Positions 54,925 to 64,000 of a stretch of DNA of 64,000 nt are shown here, in pieces. The stretch spans positions 60,241-124,240 of the forward strand of contig JAQVVM010000004.1 in assembly GCA_028698995.1 (NCBI GenBank). Reading direction: 5' to 3'. Position 1 is the first letter of the stretch. Each line of letters starts with the position of its first letter. The notes below the pieces were generated by a model. The model was not told the DNA's origin, made no database searches, and worked only from the letters and a program-made list of their open reading frames with translations. Made by a program: the position numbers and the translations under genes. The stretch comes from Bacteroidales bacterium. Its GTDB lineage: Bacteria; Bacteroidota; Bacteroidia; Bacteroidales; PXBB01.

Positions 54925-55047
54925 TTACGACTTTATATGTTTATACCCATAAAAACTTCTTTGCAAAATTATTAATTCGTCATCAATACTGTTATGCCTT
55001 ATAATCAGATCATAATACCCTTTTGATGGATCCCCTTTATTAATGGG
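54925..55047 (-). pseudogene. Possible remnant of a frameshifted reading frame
   Basis: In the -1 frame relative to DUF3820 copy B, 41 codons run without a stop, from PINKGDPS to SFYGYKHIKS. The peptide is YYDLIIRHNSIDDEL-like and non-repetitive, looks protein-like rather than random, and joins copy B through a one-base shift. No family recognised. It could be the end of a longer ancestral protein, or chance. Confidence 0.25.
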
Positions 55048-55264
55048 GTTTAAGCAAATACTCGAGCCCATTAAGTTTAATTTCATAAAGTGTTTCGAGC
55101 ATCATGCCCAGTTTGCCGGCAGGAAAACCCTTTTGTTTGAACCATACCAGGTATGATTCGGGCAACTTATATAACACCGTTCCTTTGTACTTTCCAAAAG
55201 GCATGTGCATGGTGGTGAGCTCTAAAAGAATTTTTGAATTGGCTGAAAAATCAATTTCCTGCAT
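55040..55264 (-). CDS. DUF3820 family protein, copy B
   Basis: A 74-residue near-duplicate of copy A (two residue changes, PMPF to HMPF and IMLE to MMLE, with a different ending, KPH). The stop at 55040 comes a few codons earlier than in copy A. It lies upstream of the ATPase on the same strand and lacks the YdeI gene that follows copy A. Whether it is expressed cannot be told from sequence. Confidence 0.75.
   Translation of the reverse strand: MQEIDFSANSKILLELTTMHMPFGKYKGTVLYKLPESYLVWFKQKGFPAGKLGMMLETLYEIKLNGLEYLLKPH
55045..55264. repeat. 220-bp direct repeat, copy B
   Basis: Partner of 53407-53626; 217 of 220 bases identical, no gaps. Upstream flanks of the two copies differ, so the duplicated block has a sharp edge at the DUF3820 start codon. 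Confidence 0.95.
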
Positions 55265-55388
55265 CTGTTTGGTTTTTTCTAAATTTTCTTAAAGTTTTAA
55301 AAGTCTTACCTCTATAAAACAACCTATCAAATAGATTTTTCGTATTACAATCTGATTCAGTTAATACAGATGAAAAACTATTTCAAAT

Positions 55389-56924
55389 CTATTGAATGGA
55401 TTTTCTAATAAATTCAATTCCATTTTTTATCCTTGCCAAACTTTCATCTTTCCCTAATAATTCAAGAATATCAAAAACCTCCGGTCCTTTTAACTCCCCG
55501 ACCAAAGCCAATCTAAGGGGCAACATCACCTGGCCGGCAGATAATTCATTAGAAACCAACCAAGCGTTTATTGATTCATGCAAAAAACCTGATTGCCAAT
55601 TGTCGAAGCCGAAAATATGATTTATGAGTTTTTCTAAAAGTTCAGTTGTATTTGATTTGCATTTTTTCTGAATAATATTTTTATCAAGATGAATGGGACG
55701 GGTGAATAAAAATCTGCTCTGCTCTTCAATTTCACTTATAAAATTGACTCTTTCTCTGTACAACGAACAAATTTTTTCGGCTTTTTCAAATGTTACAACA
55801 ATATTTTTCTTTTTAAATAAATCCATAAGTAAGATAGTCAGCTCTTTAATATCCTTTTTCCTTAAATATTGCTGGTTAAACCATTTTGATTTTTCGGGGT
55901 CGAATTTGGCTCCAGACTTATTAATTCTTTCAATACTGAAAAGTTCAATAAGTTCTTCCATTTTAAAAATTTCCTGTTCTGTCCCCGAATTCCATCCTAA
56001 CAAAGCAAGCATATTTACAAATGCCTCAGGGAAATATCCTGATTCCTTGTAACCTGAAGATATTTCTTTGGTAACAGGATCTTTCCATTCTTTTGGAAAA
56101 ACAGGAAAACCATGCTTGTCTCCATCTCTTTTACTCAACTTACCATTTCCTTCTGGTTTTAGAATTAATGGTAAATGGGCAAAAGCAGGCATCTTTTCAG
56201 CACAATCCAAAAATTTATATAGTAATACATGTAATGGTGCCGATGGCAACCATTCCTCTCCTCTAATAACATGAGTAATTTCCATCAGATAATCATCAAC
56301 GACATTGGCTAAATGATATGTTGGCAAGCCATCTGACTTAAATAAAACCTTATCATCCAAAAGGGAAGAACTTACCCGAACTTCACCTCTGATAAGGTCA
56401 TTAACGACAATTTCTTCATCTTCAGGAATTCGAACCCGCACAACATAGGGTGTGTTTTTTTCAATTAGTTCTTTTACTTCTTCTTTTGAAAGACTTAATG
56501 AATTTCGCAAAAACATACGTGTCTTTGCATCGTACTGAAAAGTCTCTTTCTTCAGTTGGAATTCATTTCTGACTTGATCTAGTTCTTCAGGAGTATCAAA
56601 GGCATAATAAGCATGACCTGCATTTAAAAGCTGATGGATATATTTCTTGTAAATTTCACTCCTCTCAGATTGCTTATAGGGTGAGTATTTACCACCAACA
56701 TGTACACCTTCGTCAAAAGTAATACCTGCCCATGCCAATGAAGAAATAATATATTCTTCGGCTCCTTCAACAAGACGTTTCTGATCAGTATCTTCAATAC
56801 GCAATATAAATTGTCCCTTATTCTTTTTAGCAAACAAGTAATTATATAATGCTGTTCTTACTCCTCCTATATGAAGAGGACCTGTGGGGCTTGGTGCAAA
56901 ACGCACTCGAACTGTTTTTTTCAT
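55389..56924 (-). CDS. gltX: Glutamate--tRNA ligase
   Basis: Charges tRNA-Glu in translation. 511 residues. HIGH motif as PTGPLHIGGVRTALYNYLFA near residue 12; KMSKS counterpart as GNGKLSKRDGDKHGFPVF near residue 261; also RIEDTDQKR, HVIRGEEWLPSAPLH and FVNMLALLGWN. The C-terminal anticodon domain is intact. Divergent from yraN. Confidence 0.96.
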   Translation of the reverse strand: MKKTVRVRFAPSPTGPLHIGGVRTALYNYLFAKKNKGQFILRIEDTDQKRLVEGAEEYIISSLAWAGITFDEGVHVGGKYSPYKQSERSEIYKKYIHQLLNAGHAYYAFDTPEELDQVRNEFQLKKETFQYDAKTRMFLRNSLSLSKEEVKELIEKNTPYVVRVRIPEDEEIVVNDLIRGEVRVSSSLLDDKVLFKSDGLPTYHLANVVDDYLMEITHVIRGEEWLPSAPLHVLLYKFLDCAEKMPAFAHLPLILKPEGNGKLSKRDGDKHGFPVFPKEWKDPVTKEISSGYKESGYFPEAFVNMLALLGWNSGTEQEIFKMEELIELFSIERINKSGAKFDPEKSKWFNQQYLRKKDIKELTILLMDLFKKKNIVVTFEKAEKICSLYRERVNFISEIEEQSRFLFTRPIHLDKNIIQKKCKSNTTELLEKLINHIFGFDNWQSGFLHESINAWLVSNELSAGQVMLPLRLALVGELKGPEVFDILELLGKDESLARIKNGIEFIRKSIQ

Positions 56925-56953
56925 GTATTAATAATTTGATTTTGACCTTTGTG

Positions 56954-56961
56954 CAAATATA
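56954..56961 (-). promoter_or_regulatory. Promoter of gltX
   Basis: TATATTTG on the minus strand followed by CA, 29 bp before the gltX ATG. The start codon and a TTTG-rich stretch follow. Confidence 0.6.
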
Positions 56962-57010
56962 ATATAAATCAAGGCAATTATAAAATTGTAAATTCAAGGA
57001 TAATTCGGTG

Positions 57011-57018
57011 TAAATTTG
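57011..57018 (+). promoter_or_regulatory. Promoter of yraN
   Basis: TAAATTTG followed by CA, 37 bp before the yraN ATG at 57056. It forms a divergent promoter pair with gltX and probably also transcribes the rluB-like gene. Confidence 0.6.
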
Positions 57019-57055
57019 CAAACAAAAAAATTGAGGGTTTTACATTTTTCAAAAG

Positions 57056-57430
57056 ATGACTGACAAAAAAAAATTAAACCCATTATGGGAAAAAGGCGAA
57101 AGTGCAGCGGTAGATTATTTGTCAGCTCATGGTTATAGCATATTACATCGTAACTGGCGTTATATACATCTTGAAATTGATATTATTGCACAAAAAGACA
57201 ACTTTATTATTATTGCAGAAGTCAAAACCAGAAAATCTGAATTCTGTGCAGACCCTACAATTACTGTTACAAAAGGAAAACAGAGATTATTGATAAAAGC
57301 GGCACAAGCATTCTTAACTTTAAATAATATCCAGATTGAAACCCGTTTTGATGTTATTACTGTGATTTTTTCAAACGATGATACTCCTTTGATAGAACAT
57401 ATTAAAGATGCTTTCTATCCAACTTTATAA
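57056..57430 (+). CDS. yraN: YraN family protein (UPF0102)
   Basis: A 124-residue protein with the endonuclease-like fold: KGESAAVDYLSAHGYSILHRNWR at the start, then the catalytic-type blocks LEIDIIAQ and IIAEVKTRKSE (D, E-x-K). Its role is unresolved, with links to DNA processing; it may have nuclease activity. Followed 24 bp later by the rluB-like gene. Confidence 0.9.
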   Translation: MTDKKKLNPLWEKGESAAVDYLSAHGYSILHRNWRYIHLEIDIIAQKDNFIIIAEVKTRKSEFCADPTITVTKGKQRLLIKAAQAFLTLNNIQIETRFDVITVIFSNDDTPLIEHIKDAFYPTL

Positions 57431-57454
57431 TTAATTAATATTACCAATACAAAA

Positions 57455-58351
57455 ATGGAAAATAAAAAACAAAGAATCAGAAAAACTACTGATAAAACTG
57501 AAAAACCCAAAAGTTTCGATGCCAAAAACAAAGGGATTAAGAAAAGATTTGATACTAAAAAAAATTATCCAATAAAAAATGGTGAAATAAAAGTAACAGA
57601 AAAAAAAGTATCCAAAGTTTATAAACGAAGAGAAACAGAAGGTCTTATAAGATTAAACAAATACATTTCAAATGCAGGAATTTGCTCTAGACGCGATGCT
57701 GATATTTTAATCACATCAGGATCAGTTACAGTCAATGGGGAAATTATTACAGAGTTGGGTTATAAAATTAAACCGGAAGATAAAGTAGGTTATGATGGCA
57801 AAGAGTTAAAAAATGAGCGTAAAGTATATCTCCTTCTAAATAAGCCGAAAGATTATATAACAACATCAGATGACCCCCAGCAAAGAAAAACAGTGCTAAG
57901 TCTCATTAAAGGAGCTTGTAAAGAAAGAATATATCCTGTAGGACGACTTGACAGATTAACTACCGGATTATTACTTTTTACAAACGATGGTGATATGGCC
58001 AAAAAACTCACACATCCTAAACATAAAATAAAAAAAATATACCATGTGGTTTTAAACAAAAACCTCACTAAAAAGGACATGGAAGCTATTATTGAAGGAA
58101 TAGAACTTGAAGACGGCATTGTTGACGTTGACGAAATTTCATATGTTGGTGATGGTGCCAATAAAAAAGAAATTGGCATTCAGATTCATTCAGGGAAAAA
58201 CAGAGTCATCCGAAGGCTTTTTGAACATCTGGGTTTTGAAGTAACAAAATTGGACAGAGTTGTATTTGCCGGTCTCACAAAGAAAAACATCGAAAGAGGG
58301 CGTTGGCGCTTTTTAACCGAAAAAGAAATAAATTTCCTTAAAATGCTTTAA
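57455..58351 (+). CDS. rluB: rRNA pseudouridine synthase, RluB/RsuA family
   Basis: A 298-residue pseudouridine synthase. A Lys-rich N-terminal extension (about residues 1-55, many KKT/KK pairs) precedes the S4 domain (IRLNKYISNAGICSRRDADILI). The catalytic block is YPVGRLDRLTTGLLLFTNDGDMA, with Asp in RLDR, and a second block GKNRVIRRLFEHLGF. RluB type is favoured over RsuA because of the long basic N-terminus common in Bacteroidota, but the choice is not firm. Convergent with the giant surface protein. Confidence 0.88.
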   Translation: MENKKQRIRKTTDKTEKPKSFDAKNKGIKKRFDTKKNYPIKNGEIKVTEKKVSKVYKRRETEGLIRLNKYISNAGICSRRDADILITSGSVTVNGEIITELGYKIKPEDKVGYDGKELKNERKVYLLLNKPKDYITTSDDPQQRKTVLSLIKGACKERIYPVGRLDRLTTGLLLFTNDGDMAKKLTHPKHKIKKIYHVVLNKNLTKKDMEAIIEGIELEDGIVDVDEISYVGDGANKKEIGIQIHSGKNRVIRRLFEHLGFEVTKLDRVVFAGLTKKNIERGRWRFLTEKEINFLKML

Positions 58352-58404
58352 TAAAATGGACTAACGCATTTTATAAGAAGAAAACAGACTTAACATAAAG
58401 CCTT

Positions 58405-61400
58405 TTAATTGATTATTACAAACTTCTCAATAATCTTATACTGCTTGTTAGCCAATACTAAATAGTACATGCCATTTGACAAATTCTTAAAGTCGAGATG
58501 TGTAATACGCTGATTAAGTTCAGAATCAAAAACTTCCTTGCCAAATAAGTCAAAGACTTTTAAGCTAAAGTTCAATTCTATATCGTCGTTAAACTCAACA
58601 GTTAAGCTACCATCAGTTGGATTGGGATAAACTTTTAAGTTAAGATTGTAAAGTTCAGCAATACTTGTAATAATGGTGACAAGGTGCATATTTGATTCAT
58701 CTCCTGTACCACAAGGATTAGAGCCAAAAACATAAACGTATCCTGATTTTGCATCATCGGTAAATTCCACAGTTATACTGTTTGTGCCATAACCGGCAAT
58801 TATTACTGCACCATAGGGCAAAACCCAATTATAGGTTGTAGTACCTGGAATCAGAGGAACTGAAAATTGTACAATGTTATTGTCTTTACTTAAATAAGTT
58901 GGTCCAACAACAGTACCAGCAGGACCCGGAAGAGGTTTCACATTAACAAATAAATCAGGAGATGCCGTGCCAAAACCACAAAAGCTTAGTCCATAAACAT
59001 TTATATAACCGCTTTGTGCAGTATCAGTAAAATTCACCTGAACAACATTACTATCTGCTCCTGAAATTATATTAACGCCATTCGGGAAAGTCCAAACATA
59101 TGAAACGGCACCAATAACAGGATCGATATAATATGTTACTATACCGGAGTTCTGACATATACTCTGTGGTCCATGAATTATTCCGGCAGCTTGTACCTGT
59201 GGCTGAACATAAACCACAACAGAAGAAGTAGCAGTATTTGAACCATCATTAACAGTTACGGTATAGGTTGTCGTTACATCGGGTGTAATTAAAGGATTAA
59301 CAAGACTGGAAGTAAAACCGGAAGTAGATGTCCAATTATATACATAATTTGCACATACTCCGCCACTTGGCAAAGCATCCAAATGCGCATTGTCTCCCTC
59401 ACAAATACTTGAAGGCATTGCAAAAGCATTAACATTTAATGCACCACTGCAAACTATTACTTTAGCATAGTCACTGTTATAACATCCTGTTATACTATCA
59501 GTGGCATACAAAGTAAATATTTTAGAGCTGGTTAATGCCAATGTACTTGTATTTAATGAAGTAGAGTCCGTTGTAAAATTACCTGGAGACCAATAAAAAT
59601 CATAAAAGCCAGAACCTCCGCTTATTAATCCATTAAGATTAGCACTTGCATTGGCAATAATATATTGGTCAGCTCCTGCATAAACATTAGGTAATGGGTT
59701 AACCGTAACATAGAAGTTCGGCGATGCAGAACTATATCCGCACGCATTGCTGGCATAAACCGAAATATTTCCGGAAGTAGCATTATTTGCAAAATTTACC
59801 ATTATTGTATTGGTATTCTGGCCCGAAATAATAGTTGCACCAAACGGTAAATTCCAAGTATAATTCTGGGCATTATTAACCGGTGCTATACTGTAAACCA
59901 CATTAGTTTCACCTTTGCAAACAGAACTACTGCCTGTGATAACACCGGTAGTTCCCGGAGGTGATGTTACATTAACAATAACAGATGCTGTAACTGTTTC
60001 TGCTCCTGAAATTACTGAAACAACATACTCTGTTGTCACTGTAGGTGTTGCTGTGGGATTATAAATAGAATCATTACTAAGACCTGTTGTTGGAGTCCAT
60101 TGATATATATAAGCACCATTTCCACCTGTTGGTAGGGCATTAAGCTGAACCGTTTGACCTTGGCAAATATCATAGTCACTACTGAAAGCAGAAACCCCAA
60201 GTGTTCCTAAATAAACAATAATCTGAACCTGTGCCTGACTTTGACAAAGGGTGATATTATCCGTTACTATCAAGTTGAAAAATGCAGATTGCTGTAAGTT
60301 CTGAGTATATGGGTTTTGATCATTGGCGTTTTGTAAAAGAGGCGCAGGAGTCCATGTATAAGTATAAGAACCAGAACCACCAATGGCGTGCCCAAAAATC
60401 TGAGTATTTGTATTTTGCGGTATAACCTGGTTAGCACTTGTATATGCATAGGGGGCAGGATTGACATTTAAGTTAAAAGGAGGAGACATAGGTCCTATCC
60501 CGCAATTATTGTAAGCATACACAGTAATCTGTCCGCTTAAGGCAGTGGAAGTAAAATTAGCATAAATGCTATTTGTACCTTGACCGGAGACAACATCAAC
60601 ACCATTTGGAACTGTCCATACATAACCAGTAGCATAAGTAACTGGAGGAATACTGAATTGCACACCATTTACATTCTGACATACTGTTAATGGCCCAGTT
60701 ATATTGGCGGGCGTAATAGGTGTAGCATTAACATTAACAGTTACACTATATGAAGCTGTACCCACACCATCGGTAACTTCGACAACATATTGTGTTGTAA
60801 CATCCGGAGTATCGATGGGATTTTGTAAATTGGATGTAAATCCGGAAGTAGATGTCCATGAATATTGATAAGCAGACGATATACCTCCACTTGGCAATGC
60901 ATTTAACTGTACAGAACCTCCTTGGCAAATAGTTGAAGGTGAGGCTGTGGCAGAAATGCTCAGAGCACCACCCTGAACATAAACATTAACCTGGTCTGTT
61001 CCAACACAACCAGTGGCACTGTCCAATACCGATAAAGTAAAGGTTACTGAGTTTGTTAAGTTAATTGTTGTTGTGCTTAGGTCATAAGCCATTGACTGAG
61101 GTATAAAATAATTGAAAGGAGTCCAGTTATAAGAGAATGGTCCGGTACCACCGGCAAAACTTCCGTTCAATTGTGCATCGAACCCAGTATAAATAGTAAA
61201 ATCGAGGCCGGCATCTACAGTTGGTGCGGGGTTAACCATTACAAAGAAATCGGGAGAGAACGTGCCTTCTCCGCATAGATTAACACCTTTTGCTTTAATA
61301 ATGCCCGAGGCAGCATTAGCACCGAAATTGACAGTTATACAATTTGTACTAAAACCGGAAACAATGCTCGCCCCAGTTGGTAATGACCATATATAACCGG

Positions 61401-64000
61401 TAGCTCCGGGTATAGTGGGCACACAATAAATATAGCCGGTAGTTCCCTGACACACAGTAGATGTCCCGGTAATAGCACCACCAGCAGGAGGTAAAGGACT
61501 TACGGTTACAACTGAAGAGGTAATAATTTGATCAGGACCAGAGGTTACAGAAACATAATAAGTTGTGGTTATGGTTGGAGCTACCACTGGGTTTTGAGCT
61601 GTCGAAGTGAAACCAATTGGACTTGATGACCAGTTGTAATTATAGGAGCCTGTACCACCACTCGGAGTAACCAATATTTGAGATTGTTGTCCTTGACATA
61701 TAATAGCAGGGACTGCATTGGCAACAGCTGCCAAAGGAACATTTGTTAAAAACACCTGCACTGAAGATGTACTTTCACAACCTGTTATAGCATCTGTAAC
61801 AGTTAATGTAAATGTTGTAGTATTAGTTAATGGGACTGTAGTTGGATTTTGAATGGTATTATTAACAAGTAAATTTGATGGTGCCCATAAATAATTATAA
61901 GAACCGGTACCACCGCTGGCAGATCCTTGTAATGTAACGGTGCCACTTGGTGACACAGTAAGGTTACTCCCCGCATTAGCCACAGGCAAATTGCTCACAA
62001 CAATATTCATTGTTGAAGTTGGGCCGTTCCCACATATATTGCTCGCATAAACAGTAACCTGTCCACTTTGAGCTGTTGGAGAGTAATTTACCATTATACT
62101 GTTAGTTCCTGAACCCGAAGCTATAGTAGCTCCATTTGGCACTGACCATGTGTAAAAAGTTGCTCCTGGAACAGGGTTAACAGAATAGACAATATAGAAA
62201 GTTCCCTTACACACAGAATCAGGTCCTGATATTTGTCCTGCAGAACCAGGAAGCGAATTCACATTGACTGTTACAGAATAACTGGCAACATCATTTCCAT
62301 CATTTACACTCACAGTATATGTAGTGGTTACAGTCGGACTTACAACAGGGTTCTGCAAAGTTGATGTAAAAGGTGGTGGGTTCGCTGTCCAGGAATAACT
62401 ATAAGAACCTGTACCTCCGGTTGGGAGAGCAAACAATGTTGAAGAGCCACTTTCGCACAATGGGTTTGGATCGGCAGTAGCAGCGACACTTAATTGTAAC
62501 CCAGTTACAATAACTTGAACCTGATCTGAATTTGAACAACCTGTAGTTAGGTCAGTTGCGCTTAAGGTAAAAAGTTGAGATGAATTTAAAGGTATTGTCG
62601 TTGCAGTTGGGCTACTTGGTGTGTTGAAGAATGTCGATGGACTCCATGCGTATGAGAAAACACCCGATCCTCCAGATGCTGACCCACTCAAGGTTACGCT
62701 TGAACCATTAGGCGTTTGGGTATCTAATCCCGCGTTTACTAAAGGCAAAGAATCTACATGTACACTCAGAGGAGGAGAAGCGGGTCCTGCTCCACAGAAA
62801 TTTGTAGCTGCCACAGTGATATTTCCTGAAACTGCCGAATTAGTATAATGGACAGTAATACTATTTGTATTTTGTCCGGAAGTCAGAATAGCACCTGTTG
62901 GTAATGACCAGTTGTATCCTGTAGCGTTTGTAACAGGAGAAACAGTATAAATAACACCACTTTCATTTTTACAAACTTGTATGTCTCCTGTAATATTACC
63001 GGGAGCTACTGGAAGAGGATTTACTGATACAAGTACAGAATAACCCGCCATATTCGAAGTAACAAGATCAGTTACAATAACATAATATTCAGTTGTAACA
63101 GTTGGATAAGCAGTAGGATTTTTTATATTATCTACAAATCCTGTAGGTACAGAGGTCCATGAATAAGAAAATGATCCGGATCCCCCTTGAGGTAAGGCAT
63201 TTAATGCAACGGGAGAACCCTCACATACAACAGTTGGAGTAGCAGAAGCCGTAGTACTTAAATTCCCTCCGGTTACAATGACCTGCATACTGGATGAATG
63301 AACACAGCCTGTAACCAAATCTGTTACTGTGAGTGTGAATGTTTGTGAAGCTGTAATATTTACTGTTTGAGTGACTAATGAATCTGGATTAATAACAAAG
63401 TTTGAAGGATACCATGAATATGAGTAACTACCGGAACCACCGCTAACAGTACCTGTAAGGGTTACAGTCTGAGCATTGATAATGTATTGATCCACACCTG
63501 CGTTTGCTGTTGGCAAAGGATTTACAATAACTGAAATAGGCTGAGATAAAATACCGGCACCACAGAAATTGGAAGCATAAACAGTTATATTTCCTGATTG
63601 GGCATTAATTGTATGAAAATTAACAAGAATCGTATTTGTTCCTGTTCCAGATAATATTGTTGCCCCATTAGGCAATGTCCAATGATAGGTATTGGCATTG
63701 GGCAGTACAGGTACAGAGAAAGCCACTCCAACATCACCCATGCATACTTCAGCAGGTCCTGTAATTGGTCCTGCCTGTCCGGGTATTGGACTTACTGTTA
63801 CCACAACATTATTGGTAGCTGTTTGAGAACCGGCGGTAACTGTAACGGTATAAGTAGTCGTTATTGTTGGCGTAACAACAGGGCTTTGAATTGACGATGT
63901 GAATGTTCCAGGATTAGAAGACCATGCAAATGAATAAATCCCCGAACCACCACTTGGCAGTGCATTCAATTGTGTGGAAGCTCCTTGGCATATCTGTGGT
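58405..64000 (-). CDS. Giant T9SS surface protein with about 255-residue PKD-like repeats (partial)
   Basis: At least 1,865 residues in the window, open through the right edge, so the start is not seen. The visible part has six full repeats and one partial one; repeat phase was read from ICQG-type cysteines at about 63988, 63222, 62455, 61695, 60924, 60163 and 59400, giving periods of 760-771 bp. Each unit carries three PKD/Ig-like subdomains: LNALPSGGxGxYxYxW, then VYSVxPVxxAxxYxWxLPNGA with NxCGxG, then AGxDQ and LxGxxSGGSGxYxYxWxP with TGC. The end is NLKVYPNPTDGSLTVEF, LKVFDLFGKEVFDSEL and KFVIIN, a type A sorting tail. Likely an adhesin or sheath protein exported by the T9SS. Confidence 0.92.
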   Translation of the reverse strand, partial: PQICQGASTQLNALPSGGSGIYSFAWSSNPGTFTSSIQSPVVTPTITTTYTVTVTAGSQTATNNVVVTVSPIPGQAGPITGPAEVCMGDVGVAFSVPVLPNANTYHWTLPNGATILSGTGTNTILVNFHTINAQSGNITVYASNFCGAGILSQPISVIVNPLPTANAGVDQYIINAQTVTLTGTVSGGSGSYSYSWYPSNFVINPDSLVTQTVNITASQTFTLTVTDLVTGCVHSSSMQVIVTGGNLSTTASATPTVVCEGSPVALNALPQGGSGSFSYSWTSVPTGFVDNIKNPTAYPTVTTEYYVIVTDLVTSNMAGYSVLVSVNPLPVAPGNITGDIQVCKNESGVIYTVSPVTNATGYNWSLPTGAILTSGQNTNSITVHYTNSAVSGNITVAATNFCGAGPASPPLSVHVDSLPLVNAGLDTQTPNGSSVTLSGSASGGSGVFSYAWSPSTFFNTPSSPTATTIPLNSSQLFTLSATDLTTGCSNSDQVQVIVTGLQLSVAATADPNPLCESGSSTLFALPTGGTGSYSYSWTANPPPFTSTLQNPVVSPTVTTTYTVSVNDGNDVASYSVTVNVNSLPGSAGQISGPDSVCKGTFYIVYSVNPVPGATFYTWSVPNGATIASGSGTNSIMVNYSPTAQSGQVTVYASNICGNGPTSTMNIVVSNLPVANAGSNLTVSPSGTVTLQGSASGGTGSYNYLWAPSNLLVNNTIQNPTTVPLTNTTTFTLTVTDAITGCESTSSVQVFLTNVPLAAVANAVPAIICQGQQSQILVTPSGGTGSYNYNWSSSPIGFTSTAQNPVVAPTITTTYYVSVTSGPDQIITSSVVTVSPLPPAGGAITGTSTVCQGTTGYIYCVPTIPGATGYIWSLPTGASIVSGFSTNCITVNFGANAASGIIKAKGVNLCGEGTFSPDFFVMVNPAPTVDAGLDFTIYTGFDAQLNGSFAGGTGPFSYNWTPFNYFIPQSMAYDLSTTTINLTNSVTFTLSVLDSATGCVGTDQVNVYVQGGALSISATASPSTICQGGSVQLNALPSGGISSAYQYSWTSTSGFTSNLQNPIDTPDVTTQYVVEVTDGVGTASYSVTVNVNATPITPANITGPLTVCQNVNGVQFSIPPVTYATGYVWTVPNGVDVVSGQGTNSIYANFTSTALSGQITVYAYNNCGIGPMSPPFNLNVNPAPYAYTSANQVIPQNTNTQIFGHAIGGSGSYTYTWTPAPLLQNANDQNPYTQNLQQSAFFNLIVTDNITLCQSQAQVQIIVYLGTLGVSAFSSDYDICQGQTVQLNALPTGGNGAYIYQWTPTTGLSNDSIYNPTATPTVTTEYVVSVISGAETVTASVIVNVTSPPGTTGVITGSSSVCKGETNVVYSIAPVNNAQNYTWNLPFGATIISGQNTNTIMVNFANNATSGNISVYASNACGYSSASPNFYVTVNPLPNVYAGADQYIIANASANLNGLISGGSGFYDFYWSPGNFTTDSTSLNTSTLALTSSKIFTLYATDSITGCYNSDYAKVIVCSGALNVNAFAMPSSICEGDNAHLDALPSGGVCANYVYNWTSTSGFTSSLVNPLITPDVTTTYTVTVNDGSNTATSSVVVYVQPQVQAAGIIHGPQSICQNSGIVTYYIDPVIGAVSYVWTFPNGVNIISGADSNVVQVNFTDTAQSGYINVYGLSFCGFGTASPDLFVNVKPLPGPAGTVVGPTYLSKDNNIVQFSVPLIPGTTTYNWVLPYGAVIIAGYGTNSITVEFTDDAKSGYVYVFGSNPCGTGDESNMHLVTIITSIAELYNLNLKVYPNPTDGSLTVEFNDDIELNFSLKVFDLFGKEVFDSELNQRITHLDFKNLSNGMYYLVLANKQYKIIEKFVIIN
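58900..64000 (-). repeat. Tandem about 765-bp repeat array within the giant surface protein
   Basis: Six complete and one partial unit of 760-771 bp. Four cysteines recur per unit (ICQG, VCxxxxG, NxCG, TGC), suggesting conserved disulfides. The units are diverged at the nucleotide level, so this is an old duplication. Confidence 0.85.

Overview
This is a 64 kb piece of an AT-rich chromosome from a member of the Bacteroidota, probably a Bacteroidales-like anaerobe or an uncultured relative. Several independent things point there: promoters with the phylum's TAnnTTTG -7 box in front of tRNA, SRP RNA and protein genes; almost no Shine-Dalgarno sequences; five proteins with type IX secretion (T9SS) type A sorting tails; and families largely restricted to the phylum (DUF3822, DUF4199, DUF5723, FISUMP, choice-of-anchor L). 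The window is mostly ordinary chromosome: no transposase, integrase, prophage or CRISPR array was seen.

Layout. 0-8 kb: a truncated acidic/basic low-complexity gene, thymidine kinase, a SAM methyltransferase, a solitary molybdopterin-binding xanthine dehydrogenase subunit, a small T9SS protein paired with a FISUMP surface protein, and a YgeY-type M20 hydrolase. 8.3-9.5 kb: ssb, tRNA-Phe and a GIY-YIG nuclease gene packed against the tRNA terminator, followed by a truncated second copy of the tRNA 3' end plus the nuclease 5' end. 9.7-15.1 kb: a complete RND efflux operon (fusion protein, pump, TolC). 15.2-17.6 kb: a tiny zinc-ribbon protein, a lipoprotein, mtnA and a class II aldolase (methylthioribose salvage). 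17.7-19.6 kb: three genes ending in a BtrH-like protein. 19.7-25.2 kb: tRNA-Cys, prs, rplY, pth, yicC and a GT39-like membrane glycosyltransferase.

25.4-35.2 kb: SGNH hydrolase, SufE, SRP RNA (minus strand), DUF4199, two tandem paralogous secreted proteins bracketed by degenerate 7-bp repeat arrays, a GT4 glycosyltransferase, hemW, a DUF3822/rsmD block and a nucleotidyltransferase. 35.4-45.6 kb: envelope genes: an M43 metalloprotease with T9SS tail, a lipoprotein/DUF5723 pair, kdsA (metal-type), a T9SS repeat protein, CapA, a small envelope protein and an SDR oxidoreductase. 45.7-51 kb (minus): PepT, an OPT peptide transporter and an M2-type peptidase, which together read as peptide uptake and breakdown. 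51-55.3 kb (minus): HutD, a choice-of-anchor L T9SS protein, YdeI, and a DUF3820 gene duplicated on both sides of a DUF4143 ATPase. 55.4-58.4 kb: gltX, yraN and an rluB-like pseudouridine synthase. 58.4 kb to the right edge (minus): a giant T9SS surface protein built from about 255-residue repeats, running off the window.

The most unusual signals are the tRNA-Phe/GIY-YIG unit with its second partial copy, the near-identical 220-bp direct repeat around the ATPase, the 7-bp repeat arrays around the tandem paralogs, and the giant repeat protein. All assignments come from reading the sequence; no database search was possible.
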